64,000 nucleotides of DNA from NCBI GenBank assembly GCA_900049755.1, contig LT160592.1, forward strand, positions 1,340,883-1,404,882. Direction: 5' to 3'. Under the pieces are notes generated by a model, which worked only from the letters and a program-made list of their open reading frames with translations, was not told the origin of the DNA and did not search any database. The position numbers and the translations under genes are program-made. This DNA is from Corynebacterium provencense (GTDB lineage: Bacteria > Actinomycetota > Actinomycetes > Mycobacteriales > Mycobacteriaceae). Shown in pieces: positions 16,472-25,774 of the stretch (position 1 is its first letter; each line of letters starts with the position of its first letter).

Positions 16472-17291
16472 CCCGGGCCTGCTGCGCGATGAGGCAGACG
16501 GACTCGTTGGTGAGCACCCACCGCCCGTCACGGGCCACGTAGTAGAGATCGGCCGGCGGCTTGGATCCCAGCCCGATCATGCTCATCTGGATCGTGGCCG
16601 TCATCTGGTCCCCGTTCACGACGACCGGGTCGACCATCTCGTATCGGAAGATCGGGTAGTTGCGCATCTGGGTTCCGGCGTCCCTGATGGTCTGGACACC
16701 GGCCGGATCCTCCAGGTTGGACGCGATGTAGTCGTCCGAGGCGTCCGCGGCGAGGATCGAGTCAAGCTGGCTCTTCAGCTCCGCGTTGGACGGCTGGGGC
16801 GGGATGTCCGACGCCCCGTCATCGAAGACCCCGGCCTCGGCACCGGCGGCATCTGCGGTGTCCGCACTTCCGTCACCGGAACCGGTGTCGTCGACAGGTG
16901 CAGGCACCCCTCCACCGTTGATCCGGGCCGGTTCACCACCGGTGGAACCGGAGGACGCTCCAGTTCCACCGGCGGAGCCCGCCGCACCCGCTGCGCGGCT
17001 CGTGGTAGCCGCTGCCGAAGTGGTCCGCTTCGCGGTGGTGGAGTTCGCGCCCTTCTTCGAGGTGACTCCCGCGGCATTCGCCGCGTCCCCGGAGATCACG
17101 GTCACCTGACCGTTGTCCGCGTTGGCGAACATGACGGCAGCGCCGACCCCGATGACCACCGCGGACGCCAGTGACGACAGTCCCACGGACAGTGCGACGG
17201 TCGCCCACCGGGTGGATTTCTCGCTGCGTCCGGTCCTGTCCTCCTGCGGGTCTTCCTTCTGTGACGTGCCGGGGTCCGTGTAGTCGGCCAT
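16452..17291 (-). CDS. Single-pass membrane-anchored protein of unknown function
   Basis: A 279-residue protein with a charged cytoplasmic N-terminus, one membrane helix at ~30-55, a long Thr/Ser/Ala/Gly-rich linker (~60-170) and a C-terminal globular domain of ~110 residues. That domain (LKSQLDSILAADASDD ... MTATIQMSMIGLG ... DGRWVLTNESVCLIAQQ) has the helix-then-sheet outline of NTF2-like or low-molecular-weight mycobacterial Mce-associated proteins, with two Cys near the end that could pair. GGGAGAG lies 4 nt before the ATG. The function is unknown; it is probably an extracytoplasmic domain held on a flexible stalk. Confidence 0.75.
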   Translation of the reverse strand: MADYTDPGTSQKEDPQEDRTGRSEKSTRWATVALSVGLSSLASAVVIGVGAAVMFANADNGQVTVISGDAANAAGVTSKKGANSTTAKRTTSAAATTSRAAGAAGSAGGTGASSGSTGGEPARINGGGVPAPVDDTGSGDGSADTADAAGAEAGVFDDGASDIPPQPSNAELKSQLDSILAADASDDYIASNLEDPAGVQTIRDAGTQMRNYPIFRYEMVDPVVVNGDQMTATIQMSMIGLGSKPPADLYYVARDGRWVLTNESVCLIAQQARVSCSVG

Positions 17292-17495
17292 GTGACTCTC
17301 CCTGTTGTACGGCCGCTGTCGCCGTATGGTCCTGGTTATCGGTTCGCATGCCTCCGGACAGACGGATAATTCCAGGTGAGACCGGGGAACAAGCTTGTCG
17401 ATGCACATAGTAGTATAGGCTGTCCAAATGTCATACAGGTTCAGGTCATCTTTGATCCGTGGGAACCGCAGGACCACGAGCGATATGCTGAGCTG

Positions 17496-19061
17496 ATGTG
17501 TGACGAGCTACCCAACCGCATCTCCACCGGTGTCTCCGCCCACGACCCCTGGACAGTCGAAACGACCACGGGGGCCGTCAGAGGCCACCAGATCACCGGC
17601 GCCGTCGCCTTCCGTGGTGTCCCCTATGCCCGGCCTCCCGTGGGTGAACTCCGCTTCCGGCGGGCCCGGCCCCGGGACCCGTGGCGAGGTGTCCTCCTCG
17701 CCGACCGTCCCGGCGACTACTGCGCCCAGTGGCGCAACCGCACCGTCGGATGGACAGGTTCGGAGAACTGCCTGTGGCTCAATGTGGTGGTCCCCCGACC
17801 CGACGGCAGGTCGCCGGTGATCGACACCGGCGCGAACAGACCGGTCGTGGTCTATCTCCACGGAGGATCGAACATCCACGGTTCCGCCGCCGAACCTCTG
17901 CTGTCCGGGGAGCACTTCGCCGCCGCCACCGACGCCGTGTACGTGGCAGTGAACTACCGGGTCGGGATCTTCGGACAACTTGCCCTCGGTTTCGCCGACG
18001 ACCTCGACCCCGGCCGCTTCGACTCGAACACCGGACTGTCCGACATCATCACCGCGGTGGAGTGGGTCCACGACAACGCGGAGGCGTTCGGCGGCGACCC
18101 GCACCGCATCACCGTCATGGGTGAATCCAGCGGCGGAGCGATGGTCACCGCCCTGTCGGCGGTACCGCGGATGAAGAACCTCGTGCACGGGTTCATCGCC
18201 CAGTCACCCGCCGCTGCGATGGTGCACACCCCCGACGGTGCCCGGCGTGCCGCGGACATGGCACTGGAGATCCTGCGCTCCGACGACGACGGAAAGAAGC
18301 CCCGCCCCGAAGGAACCGGGAAAGACCTGCTCACAGCCTCCCCCGAGGGTCTGGCCTGGCTGACGGAACGCACCAATGACGCGGCCTGGGGCCGGTGCGG
18401 CATCGCCGGGGGATTCGCCCCCGTCATCGACGACCTTCTCCCCGCCCACCCGCTGACTCCGGGCGCCCAGCTCGACATTCCCCTGCTCATCGGCACGAAT
18501 CTCGACGAGTACGTTCTGATGCGCTGGGCCTACCCGTCAGCCCGGGCGTTCGCCACGGAGGCCCGGGACTTCGCCGAGAGCATCGACCCCGACCGGGCCC
18601 CCCGTGTGCTCGCGGAACTCTACGGTGACGGACGTCGGCGCGCCGACGCCGGACGTTTCCTCGGCGACGCCCTGTTCACCGCACCGGCCGTCAGAATGGC
18701 CTCCCAGCACCCCACCGGGAGGACGTGGATGTACCGGCTGGACCTGTCCACCCCCGCCTACGATCTCGCCGGAATCGGGGCGACACACGCTCTGGACCTG
18801 CCGGTACTGTTCGGCCGCTACGACTCAGGCCGGGGACCCGGCGCGCTGGCGCTCGGCGGCAGGCAGCGCATGGCCGCCACGACCGCGGTGATGCAGGACC
18901 GGTGGAAGAGGTTCATCCACGACGCCGACCCCGGGTGGGAGCGCTACCCCGTCGGTCTCGCCACGCAGCTCTTCGACGCCGGCGAGCGCACGGTCACCGA
19001 CCCGGACCCTCAGCTGAGAGAGGCCTGGGCCCCGGTGAACCTCACCGGGTTCCCGCGGTAG
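17496..19061 (+). CDS. Type B carboxylesterase
   Basis: A 521-residue alpha/beta-hydrolase of the carboxylesterase/lipase type B family. The N-terminus has the family block GAVAFRGVPYARPPVGELRFR, the Cys-containing SENCLWLNV segment, the oxyanion motif HGGSN (122-126) and the nucleophile elbow GESSGGA with Ser211. The acid and the histidine (ATHALDLPVLFG) follow in the usual order. No signal peptide is seen, so it is cytoplasmic. The ATG at 17496 is chosen as the first Met before the homologous region; an upstream in-frame ATG exists but adds a non-conserved stretch. It ends in a 20-bp tail-to-tail overlap with the transporter gene. Confidence 0.88.
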   Translation: MCDELPNRISTGVSAHDPWTVETTTGAVRGHQITGAVAFRGVPYARPPVGELRFRRARPRDPWRGVLLADRPGDYCAQWRNRTVGWTGSENCLWLNVVVPRPDGRSPVIDTGANRPVVVYLHGGSNIHGSAAEPLLSGEHFAAATDAVYVAVNYRVGIFGQLALGFADDLDPGRFDSNTGLSDIITAVEWVHDNAEAFGGDPHRITVMGESSGGAMVTALSAVPRMKNLVHGFIAQSPAAAMVHTPDGARRAADMALEILRSDDDGKKPRPEGTGKDLLTASPEGLAWLTERTNDAAWGRCGIAGGFAPVIDDLLPAHPLTPGAQLDIPLLIGTNLDEYVLMRWAYPSARAFATEARDFAESIDPDRAPRVLAELYGDGRRRADAGRFLGDALFTAPAVRMASQHPTGRTWMYRLDLSTPAYDLAGIGATHALDLPVLFGRYDSGRGPGALALGGRQRMAATTAVMQDRWKRFIHDADPGWERYPVGLATQLFDAGERTVTDPDPQLREAWAPVNLTGFPR

Positions 19062-20574
19062 CAGACACACCGTCACCGGTTCCGCGGTCCGGGGTGGTGG
19101 CACGCCCGGCGTCCCCCACCTCTGAAGCCCTGTCGGTGTCGGCGTCGGCGTCAGCGTCGGTGTCGGCGTCGGCGTCAAGGTCGAGACCGTGGTCGCCCGC
19201 GGCGTCCCACACATCCCTGTCCCAGATACCCGCGCGCCTGGCCACCACCGTGGCGACCAGTGCCTGGCCGGTCACGTTCACGGCGGTGCGCCCCATGTCG
19301 ATGATCGGTTCGATCGCCAGGAGCAGCCCCACACCCGCCAGCGGCAGGCCCAGGGTCGACAGGGTCAGGGTGAGCATGACCGTCGCGCCCGTCGTTCCGG
19401 CGGTGGCCGCCGAGCCGATCACCGAGACGAAGATGATAAGAAGGTAGTCGGTGAAACTGAGGTCGAGTCCGTAGAACTGGGCGACGAACAGGGCCGCGAC
19501 CGCCGGGTAGACCGAGGCGCAGCCGTCCATCTTCGTCGTCGCGCCCAGCGGGACAGCGAAGGACGCGTAGGCCCGCGGCACGCCCATCGCCTCCTCTGCC
19601 ACGCGCTGGGTCACCGGCATGACACCCATCGACGACCTGGTGACGAACCCCAGGGAGGTCACCGGCCAGACCCGACGATAGAAGCCGACCACAGGCAGAC
19701 CGTTGAACTTCAGCACCGCCGGGTAGATGACCAGCAGGACGATCGCCAGTCCGACATAGATCGCCAGCACGAACCTGCCGAGGGAACCCAGGGCGTCCCA
19801 GCCGTAGTCAGCGACCGCGTGGCCGATCAGGGCACCGGTTCCGACCGGGGCGAGACGGATGATCCACCACAGCACCTTCTGCACCACGGTGAGCAGTGAC
19901 TCGGTGACATGCAGGAACGGTTCGGCGGACTTCCCCGCCTTCACCGCGGCGACGCCGAGGGCCAGGGAGATGATGAGCAGCTGGAGCACGTTGAAGCTCA
20001 CCGAAATCTCCCCGTCGGAGGACGCCGAGGCCCCGAGACCCAGGAAGTTCCCGGGTACCACCGAGTCGATGAAGCCCATCCAGGATCCGGTGTGGGAGGG
20101 CTCTGCTGCGGTGGCGGCGTCAACGGAGGTGCCCGAGCCCGGCTTCATGACGAGTCCGACCAGGATCCCGGCCAGGACGGAGAAGAAAGCCGTGATGACG
20201 AACCATGCGAGGGTGCTCGCCGCCAGCCGGGCCGCGTTGGCGACCTTGCGCAGGTTGGCCACGGAGGTGATCACCGCGGTGATGATCAGGGGCGGGACCA
20301 TGGTCTTGAGGAGGTCGACGTAGATCGACCCGGTCCGGTCCAGGAAGGTGGCGAGCCAGGGGTCGGCGCCGTCACCACCGGCGCCCTGGGCCCGGGCGAC
20401 GAACCCGAGCGCCAGCCCGACGAGCAGGCCGAGGATGATCTGGGGGCCGAATCCGGTGAGCCACGAGGGCAGGTTCCGGTCCCGGCCTGCCGGGGATGTA
20501 CGGGTTTCCTTCGGAGTACCGGGGGATGACCCGGTAAGGGATGACCCGGTAAGAGATGACTCGGTGAGAGGCAA
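19042..20574 (-). CDS. Dicarboxylate/amino acid:cation symporter (DAACS family), second copy
   Basis: A 510-residue GltP/DctA-like transporter. Hairpin 1 and TM7 are visible (SSMGVMPVT, FAVPLGATTKMDGCASVYPAV), as are hairpin 2 (ATAGTTGATVML) and the TM8 block (EPIIDMGRTAVNVTGQAL), where the Arg is typical of acidic amino acid or dicarboxylate carriers. A loop of ~40 residues between early helices is longer than usual. The start is TTG at 20574, supported by AGGAG 5-6 nt upstream; the N-terminus then carries a short LTGSS repeat encoded by tandem repeats. The C-terminal tail is an Asp/Ala/Thr repeat (DADADTDAD) of uncertain role. Confidence 0.87.
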   Translation of the reverse strand: MPLTESSLTGSSLTGSSPGTPKETRTSPAGRDRNLPSWLTGFGPQIILGLLVGLALGFVARAQGAGGDGADPWLATFLDRTGSIYVDLLKTMVPPLIITAVITSVANLRKVANAARLAASTLAWFVITAFFSVLAGILVGLVMKPGSGTSVDAATAAEPSHTGSWMGFIDSVVPGNFLGLGASASSDGEISVSFNVLQLLIISLALGVAAVKAGKSAEPFLHVTESLLTVVQKVLWWIIRLAPVGTGALIGHAVADYGWDALGSLGRFVLAIYVGLAIVLLVIYPAVLKFNGLPVVGFYRRVWPVTSLGFVTRSSMGVMPVTQRVAEEAMGVPRAYASFAVPLGATTKMDGCASVYPAVAALFVAQFYGLDLSFTDYLLIIFVSVIGSAATAGTTGATVMLTLTLSTLGLPLAGVGLLLAIEPIIDMGRTAVNVTGQALVATVVARRAGIWDRDVWDAAGDHGLDLDADADTDADADADTDRASEVGDAGRATTPDRGTGDGVSATAGTR

Positions 20575-20621
20575 GGTGTTCTCCTGACGTTCAGTCGGGC
20601 TCAGACCCGTTCCGGTTGTGA

Positions 20622-20631
20622 ACAGATCTGT
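20622..20631. promoter_or_regulatory. Palindrome ACAGATCTGT upstream of the second DAACS gene
   Basis: A perfect 10-bp palindrome 48 bp before the TTG start of the transporter. It could be an operator; nothing adjacent names the regulator. Confidence 0.25.
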
Positions 20632-20795
20632 CTATTTCGGACCGCCACTCTACGCCTCCCCGCCGCCGCACGGTACCGTCTCCGCCGGGTTTCTGTGAGT
20701 TGCCTGGAAGATTCGTCCCGGCTCCATGCCAGAACCGCAGGTGAACCCCCCACAACTCGCCACCGACATGCGGACGGCACTAGCGTGAACAGGCA

Positions 20796-21578
20796 ATGAC
20801 TCTCTTACCGCGCACCTCACCTGCCACTTCACCGGCAGCCGCCGCCACAGCACACCGGACTCTCCCCGGCCTGCCGAAGATCCGGGTGCGGGACGCCGTC
20901 GACGTCACCGCCGTCGTCACCGGTCTCGTCGCCATCAACCTCACCGCCCACTTCACCTCGCTGAGCTCGGCGATGGCCACCGTCCCCGTCGGGGTCGCCT
21001 GCCTCGTCGTCATGGCGAAAGCCCGCGGTATGACGCTCGCCGACCTCGGTCTCGGACGGGGCACCCGGCGCAGGGGTCTCTACTACGGGCTCGGTGCGGC
21101 CGCCCTGGTCCTCGTGGTCGTCGCCGCCGCAGTCGCGCTGCCCGCGACCCGCGGCTTCTTCTTCAACGAGTCCTATGCGTCACTGCGTACCGCCCTCATC
21201 GCGGCACTCGTGATCATCCCCCTGCAGACCGTCCTCCCGGAGGAACTGGCCTTCCGCGGTGTCCTCCACGGGACACTGGCCCGCCTGGGCGGGACAAAAG
21301 CAGTGTTCATCGGAGGTTCACTGCTGTTCGGGCTGTGGCACGTCGCCAGCTCACTGAGCCTCACCGCGACGAACGTCGGACTGACCGCGCTTCTCGGGTC
21401 CGGTTCCGCCGCCCAGTGGGCGGGTGTGGGACTCGCCGTCGCAGCCACCGCCGGGGCCGGTGCCGGCCTGACCTGGCTGCGTCACCGGACCGGCAGCGTC
21501 CTCGCCCCCATCGGACTGCACTGGGCACTCAACGCCGTCGGGGCACTGGCCGCCGCCGCTGCCTGGCACTTCCTGTGA
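20796..21578 (+). CDS. CPBP-family intramembrane metalloprotease (CAAX/Abi type)
   Basis: A 260-residue polytopic membrane protein with about six to eight helices and the three conserved motifs of CPBP glutamic/metalloproteases: PEELAFRG (Glu149-Glu150, Arg154), FGLWH (His182) and LHWALN (His and Asn in the penultimate helix). In bacteria such proteins are linked to membrane-protein processing, self-immunity and secretion. The 40-residue Ala/Thr/Pro-rich N-terminus is poorly conserved in kind and the true start may be downstream. It is monocistronic and converges on the HNH nuclease gene 4 bp away. Confidence 0.85.
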   Translation: MTLLPRTSPATSPAAAATAHRTLPGLPKIRVRDAVDVTAVVTGLVAINLTAHFTSLSSAMATVPVGVACLVVMAKARGMTLADLGLGRGTRRRGLYYGLGAAALVLVVVAAAVALPATRGFFFNESYASLRTALIAALVIIPLQTVLPEELAFRGVLHGTLARLGGTKAVFIGGSLLFGLWHVASSLSLTATNVGLTALLGSGSAAQWAGVGLAVAATAGAGAGLTWLRHRTGSVLAPIGLHWALNAVGALAAAAAWHFL

Positions 21579-21582
21579 GCTT

Positions 21583-22707
21583 CTACTCGCAGGCCGTACC
21601 GTCGTCGTCACCGTCCATGCCGGAACGGTAGCCCGGCTCACCCCGGTGCAGCGGGGCGGCTCCCGCAGCCCGGGCCGCCGCACAGTTCGCGTAGTACACC
21701 CCGGCAGGATCTACCGGAACACTTTCCGGGGAAGGAGCTGCCGGTGCCGGAGGAACTTCCGCGACGTCGCCGACCGGTGCGCCACCCGTTCCCGTGACAT
21801 CACCGGTGCCGGTGGTCGTGCCGCCGACCGTGCCTGTCCCGGTGCCACCGCATGCCGAGAGGACCCGCACCATGGCGTCCTTCTCCGCCGGGGTGACCCA
21901 CAGCGCGTAGGTCGCCTTCACCCCGATCTGCTTCGACACATAGGTACAGCGGAATGCCTTGTTCGCAGGTAACCAGGTCGCGGCGTCCCCGTCACTCTTC
22001 TGCTGGTTAGCGGGACCGTCCACGGCAAGCAGATTCGCGGGATCATTCGCGAACTGTTCACGGCGTTCCGGGGTGAGCTGCTGCGCCCCTTTCTGCCACG
22101 CGTCCGAAAGAGCGACGACGTGGTCGATCTGCACGGCACTGCTCGTGTCCTGTCCACGGACGAAGCCGATCGCCCGGCCGGTGTACGGGTCATCCAACGT
22201 CCCGGACAGTACCCGGCAGCTCCCCTCCTTGAGCGTGACACCGGTGAGGTCACGGGCGAGGATGTCGTTGCGGGTGTCGCAGCCGTTGCGGTCGACATCA
22301 GCCCACTCCTGGCCGAACTGTTCACGGCTGTACCCGGTCTTCGGCGCGCGGCCCTTGACCGGCAGAGTGTCCAGGGTGGCGAGCGCAGCGGCGACATCCC
22401 CGGAATCTCCCGCACCGGCCGGCGGTGCGGCCCCGTCAGCTGCCGTGCCGGTCGCCGGATCAGTCGCCGGGTCAGGGGACGTTACGGAGGCGGGGGCCGG
22501 CGCCGGGAATCTCACTGTGGGGGAGACCGCCACGTCCCCGGGAACGGAGGTCGACGCCGACGAAGCGTCCCCGCCCGCCGAACACGCCGACGCCGTCACA
22601 ACGGCGGCCAGAAGGGCACCTGCCACCGCCACCTTCCGCAGAGGACGCCGAGAACCACCGGGTATGCCGGACGCAGCCGGGGTCACTCCCGTCGTAGAGC
22701 TGTTCAC
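21583..22707 (-). CDS. Secreted HNH-type nuclease lipoprotein with excalibur domain
   Basis: A 374-residue exported protein. The signal peptide ends in a lipobox (TASAC), followed by a long Pro/Ala/Thr spacer. A DUF1524 (GmrSD C-terminal/HNH) nuclease domain at ~115-285 has the IDHVVALSDAWQKGA metal and base motif and the NLLAVDGPANQQKSDGDAATWLP segment. After a Gly/Thr-rich linker the protein ends in an excalibur calcium-binding domain (YYANCAAARAAG ... GMDGDDDGTACE), whose DxDxDG loop is intact. The GTG start at 22707 overlaps the stop of the upstream GT87 gene by 4 bp (GTGA). Likely a wall-associated DNase for nutrient acquisition or remodelling. Confidence 0.87.
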   Translation of the reverse strand: MNSSTTGVTPAASGIPGGSRRPLRKVAVAGALLAAVVTASACSAGGDASSASTSVPGDVAVSPTVRFPAPAPASVTSPDPATDPATGTAADGAAPPAGAGDSGDVAAALATLDTLPVKGRAPKTGYSREQFGQEWADVDRNGCDTRNDILARDLTGVTLKEGSCRVLSGTLDDPYTGRAIGFVRGQDTSSAVQIDHVVALSDAWQKGAQQLTPERREQFANDPANLLAVDGPANQQKSDGDAATWLPANKAFRCTYVSKQIGVKATYALWVTPAEKDAMVRVLSACGGTGTGTVGGTTTGTGDVTGTGGAPVGDVAEVPPAPAAPSPESVPVDPAGVYYANCAAARAAGAAPLHRGEPGYRSGMDGDDDGTACE

Positions 22708-24158
22708 CTTGCGCTCTCCACCTGTACGCCCGCCCGGTCGGTCACTTTCGACGTCGCCGGGCGTGCGGGCACGGGACGGGCCCTCCACGCCGAGACGCAC
22801 AGCAGTGCCAGGCAGACGATGCCCGCCAGGCCCTGCATGTTGCCGTAGAGGTACTCCACCACCCCGAAGTCCGACAACGACCACGGGCCACTCTCGGAGA
22901 AGACCTGGTAGTGGTGGTTCGGGGTGCTCTGGTAGTCGACGTCGTCGAGTCTGCCGAAGGAGAGGTTCGCTGCGACGAGAAGTAGTGTGCCGACAGCGGT
23001 GGGCCAGTCCCACAGCTCCCTGCGGCCCGCCACCAGGACGGTCGCCTGGAACGCGAGCAGGGTCACGGCCACGATCACCCCGGTCCAGTGATGGGTCACC
23101 GCGATGGGAGAGGAGACGCTCACCGCCAGGACCAGGACCAGCAGCACGCTGACCGGACGCCCCGCCGCGGACAACCGGTACACGGCCCAGCCGGCGACCG
23201 CGGCGATGAGCAGCAGCCCGGGAACCATGACGGTCTGCGCGGTGTCCGGATCCATACCTGCACGGGTCAGCAGACCGGTGAGCGCCTGGTTCGGCGGGTA
23301 GCCCGGCCCGCCGCCACGCTCACTGTTGAAGAACTCCTCGGTCCAGAAGAACAGCGAGTCCGACGACCGGAAAACCCATCCGGCGACCACGGTGACAAGG
23401 AAGGCCGCGAAGGAACGGGCCAGGTCACCCCACCGTTTCGTCACGAGGAACACCAGTGCGTAGGCGGCAGGCGTGATCTTGATCCCCGCCGCCACACCGA
23501 CACCGGCACCCCGCAGCTGTCGCGGGGTGTACCCCAGCAGGTCCACGGTCACCAGCAGCACGAGGAAGACGTTGATCTGCCCGTACATGAGATGGACCTG
23601 CAGGGGTTCGAAGAGCAGGGCGAAACCCAGTGCCGCCAGGCCCGCCACCGGCGCGGCCCTGCGGCAGCGCACGGCCGTGACATCCTGACCCGGCAGCAGG
23701 ACGGTGGTGAGACGGTGAACCGCCATGGTGAGCACCAGCCAGGCTGCGATGAGGGACGCCCAGGTCCACACCATCTCCATGACCTGTTCATCCATCCAGG
23801 TCAGGGGGACGAACAGGACAGCGGCCACCGGCGGATAGATGAAGGCGAAGCCGGACCGGGACGGGAATCCCTCACCGTAGAGCGGAGCATGGTCCAGTAT
23901 CGCCCGGCCGGCGTCCGCGAAGACGCCGACGTCCAGGAGGTAGGCGTCCCGCGTGTGCGCGAGCACTCCCCTGGTCTGCCAGATGAGACACACCAGCCCC
24001 AGGATCATGAACACTGCCCCGAAGACCTGCACGGCGGCGCGCCTGCGGGGGGTTAGCCCCGGGACAGTGTTGACACGGTTGTCAGCGTTGTCAGGGGCCT
24101 GGTTCGGTCCCCTGTCCGGATCCGGTGCAGGGGAGGTTGCGGGAGTCGAGGTCTTCAT
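22704..24158 (-). CDS. GT87-family polyprenol-phosphate-dependent glycosyltransferase
   Basis: A 484-residue integral membrane protein of the DUF2029/GT87 family (PimE, AftC and MptC relatives), which transfers mannose or arabinose from polyprenyl-phosphate sugars outside the membrane when building lipoglycans and arabinan. About ten helices are apparent. The first extracytoplasmic loop contains DVGVFADAGRAILDHAPLYG with the conserved acidic residue (LLDVGVF), and YPPVAAVLF, GQINVFLV, AAGIKITPA and GPGYPPNQAL are recognisable GT87 blocks. The cytoplasmic N-terminus is rich in Pro/Asn/Asp. It is translationally coupled to the secreted nuclease gene downstream. The acceptor cannot be told. Confidence 0.82.
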   Translation of the reverse strand: MKTSTPATSPAPDPDRGPNQAPDNADNRVNTVPGLTPRRRAAVQVFGAVFMILGLVCLIWQTRGVLAHTRDAYLLDVGVFADAGRAILDHAPLYGEGFPSRSGFAFIYPPVAAVLFVPLTWMDEQVMEMVWTWASLIAAWLVLTMAVHRLTTVLLPGQDVTAVRCRRAAPVAGLAALGFALLFEPLQVHLMYGQINVFLVLLVTVDLLGYTPRQLRGAGVGVAAGIKITPAAYALVFLVTKRWGDLARSFAAFLVTVVAGWVFRSSDSLFFWTEEFFNSERGGGPGYPPNQALTGLLTRAGMDPDTAQTVMVPGLLLIAAVAGWAVYRLSAAGRPVSVLLVLVLAVSVSSPIAVTHHWTGVIVAVTLLAFQATVLVAGRRELWDWPTAVGTLLLVAANLSFGRLDDVDYQSTPNHHYQVFSESGPWSLSDFGVVEYLYGNMQGLAGIVCLALLCVSAWRARPVPARPATSKVTDRAGVQVESAR

Positions 24159-24269
24159 CGCCGGACGAGTTTACCCCGCGGAGCAGGGGCCACCCCCGCT
24201 GCTCCGTGCCCCGGCCGTGCCCCGCGTGTGCCCCAGCCGTGCCCCAGCCGCGGTGGAACCGGTCCGGGA

Positions 24270-24773
24270 CTACTCTCCGTCCGGAAGGTTGCCCTCGCCG
24301 TTCTCCAGGTGTGCGCGGATGAACCACTGGAACTGCTCCATGGCACGGATCTGGCCGATGAACATGTCCTCGGTCACCGGATCGAGTTCGGCGAGAGCGG
24401 AATCCGCCTCACGGGAATCGGTGATGACCTTGTCGTAGACCTCGTTGAGGGCCAGGAGGTGCTGGGTGACCGTGCCCTTGTTCACCGGGTACTGCAGGGG
24501 CTCCCTGCCCGGCGCGTGGGAGTCCGGGGTGCCGATCGGCTCCCCTCCCAGGGCGGCGATACGCTCGGCGACTTCGTCGGCGTTCGCGCGGATAGCGTCA
24601 ACCTCCGGGTCGATCATCTCGTGGACACCGATGAAGGTCGGCCCCACGACATTCCAGTGGGCGTGCTTGAGGATCAGATGAAGGTCGTTGTACGCGGTGA
24701 GACGTTCCTGCAGGATGTCGATGACCTGCTTGGCATTCCCCTCGGAAAGACCGGGGGCGGTGAAGTTACTCAT
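24270..24773 (-). CDS. dps: Dps-family DNA-binding ferritin
   Basis: A 167-residue Dps: a dodecameric miniferritin that oxidises Fe(II) with H2O2 and protects DNA. The ferroxidase ligands are visible in HLILKHAHWNVVGP (His) and GVHEMIDPEVDAIRANADEVAERI (Asp/Glu). The 20-residue N-terminal tail is only weakly charged, while the C-terminus ends in an acidic stretch. The start at 24773 has AAGGAG about 11 nt upstream. The gene is monocistronic, divergent from the hotdog-domain protein gene. Confidence 0.93.
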   Translation of the reverse strand: MSNFTAPGLSEGNAKQVIDILQERLTAYNDLHLILKHAHWNVVGPTFIGVHEMIDPEVDAIRANADEVAERIAALGGEPIGTPDSHAPGREPLQYPVNKGTVTQHLLALNEVYDKVITDSREADSALAELDPVTEDMFIGQIRAMEQFQWFIRAHLENGEGNLPDGE

Positions 24774-24910
24774 GGTGTGTATCGCTCCTTCAGCGGGCAT
24801 GTGGTGGACTGCCTTGTCCGTCTGTGTCGACGGACCCACTTCCGAGGGTATCGCGGGACGTGGCCGCACGGTCGGCTTTTCACCCCCGGATGTGGCACCG
24901 GGAAGGTAAC

Positions 24911-25744
24911 GTGAGCAGAACTATGTCCCGATCTGCGCCGTTCACAGTGCCCCGTGCCCTCCGCCGTCCCCTGAAGAGGTTCGAGAGGACCGTCGCCACG
25001 AGGGTCTTCTCCTCTCCCCGCTCCTTCGAACGGGGGCTGGCCCTGTGGCCGCCGTTGGCCGGTGACGGGGTGAAGGTCCGCAATATCGCAGACGACTGGT
25101 CCTATGGCGAGGTCGTGCTGCATCTCAGCCCGCTGACGCAGAACATGCACGGGGCGGCGTTCGGGGGAACCCTGTTCTCCATGACGGACTTCCTGTTCGG
25201 CACCCTCGTGATGAAGCGCCTGGGAAGGGACTACGAGGCGTGGACCCGCACCGGACAGTTCCAGTTCCTTTCCCCGGGACGCAACGGTGCCCGGATGACC
25301 GCCGAGGTCTCCGACGAACTGTGCCGGAGAATCCTCGACGACATCGCCGCCGACGGTTTCTCCAATGTCGCCTTCACCAGCGTGATCACCAACCCGGACG
25401 GGACGGTGGCCGGGGTGGGCCAGCAGGATCTCCACGTCCGTCCACGCAAGGGCAGGGAGGCCGCGAGGACGCCGGGGGCACCACGTGGGGTCGACCCCAC
25501 GATGAAGGCCAGGGAACCCGAGGGCATGACCCTCGAACACCTGGTCACCGCCGCAGCATGGCGTGCCTGGGGCCCGGCGGGCACCGGTGAGCACGGCCTG
25601 CTGACCTCGGTCCTCTCCGCCGCCCGCCGGATCCCCTCCCCCGAGGACCAGGCCCGTCACGTGTGCGGGGAGATCCTGTCACGCGGGGCACTGACCCGCG
25701 GGCAGCTGCGGGAACTGTGCATCCCTGACCGGCTGCTGGGCTGA
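24911..25744 (+). CDS. DUF4442 hotdog-fold (thioesterase-like) protein with C-terminal extension
   Basis: A 277-residue protein. The hotdog domain spans ~30-180, with the DUF4442 signature NMHGAAFGGTLFSMTDFLFGTLVMKRLG and the following RTGQFQFLSPGR strand; such proteins resemble acyl-CoA thioesterases. The last ~90 residues (MTLEHLVTAAAWRAWG ... GEILSRGALTRGQLRELCIP) form a helical extension I do not recognise. GTG at 24911 is preferred because GGAAGG lies 5-9 nt before it; ATG at 24923 is possible. Function beyond the fold is not clear. Confidence 0.75.
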   Translation: MSRTMSRSAPFTVPRALRRPLKRFERTVATRVFSSPRSFERGLALWPPLAGDGVKVRNIADDWSYGEVVLHLSPLTQNMHGAAFGGTLFSMTDFLFGTLVMKRLGRDYEAWTRTGQFQFLSPGRNGARMTAEVSDELCRRILDDIAADGFSNVAFTSVITNPDGTVAGVGQQDLHVRPRKGREAARTPGAPRGVDPTMKAREPEGMTLEHLVTAAAWRAWGPAGTGEHGLLTSVLSAARRIPSPEDQARHVCGEILSRGALTRGQLRELCIPDRLLG

Positions 25745-25774
25745 GCCGGCCTCACCGGGATACGGGCCCCGGTG

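Noticed and set aside
14804..16531. 575-residue minus-strand frame opposite the rubredoxin genes and rubB
   Set aside because: Shadow of three well-identified genes, low-complexity Gly/Val/Asp/Arg text.
19135..19185. GTCGGCGTC-type repeats at 19.1 kb considered as a CRISPR or regulatory repeat
   Set aside because: They are the in-frame Asp/Ala/Thr tail of the second DAACS transporter.
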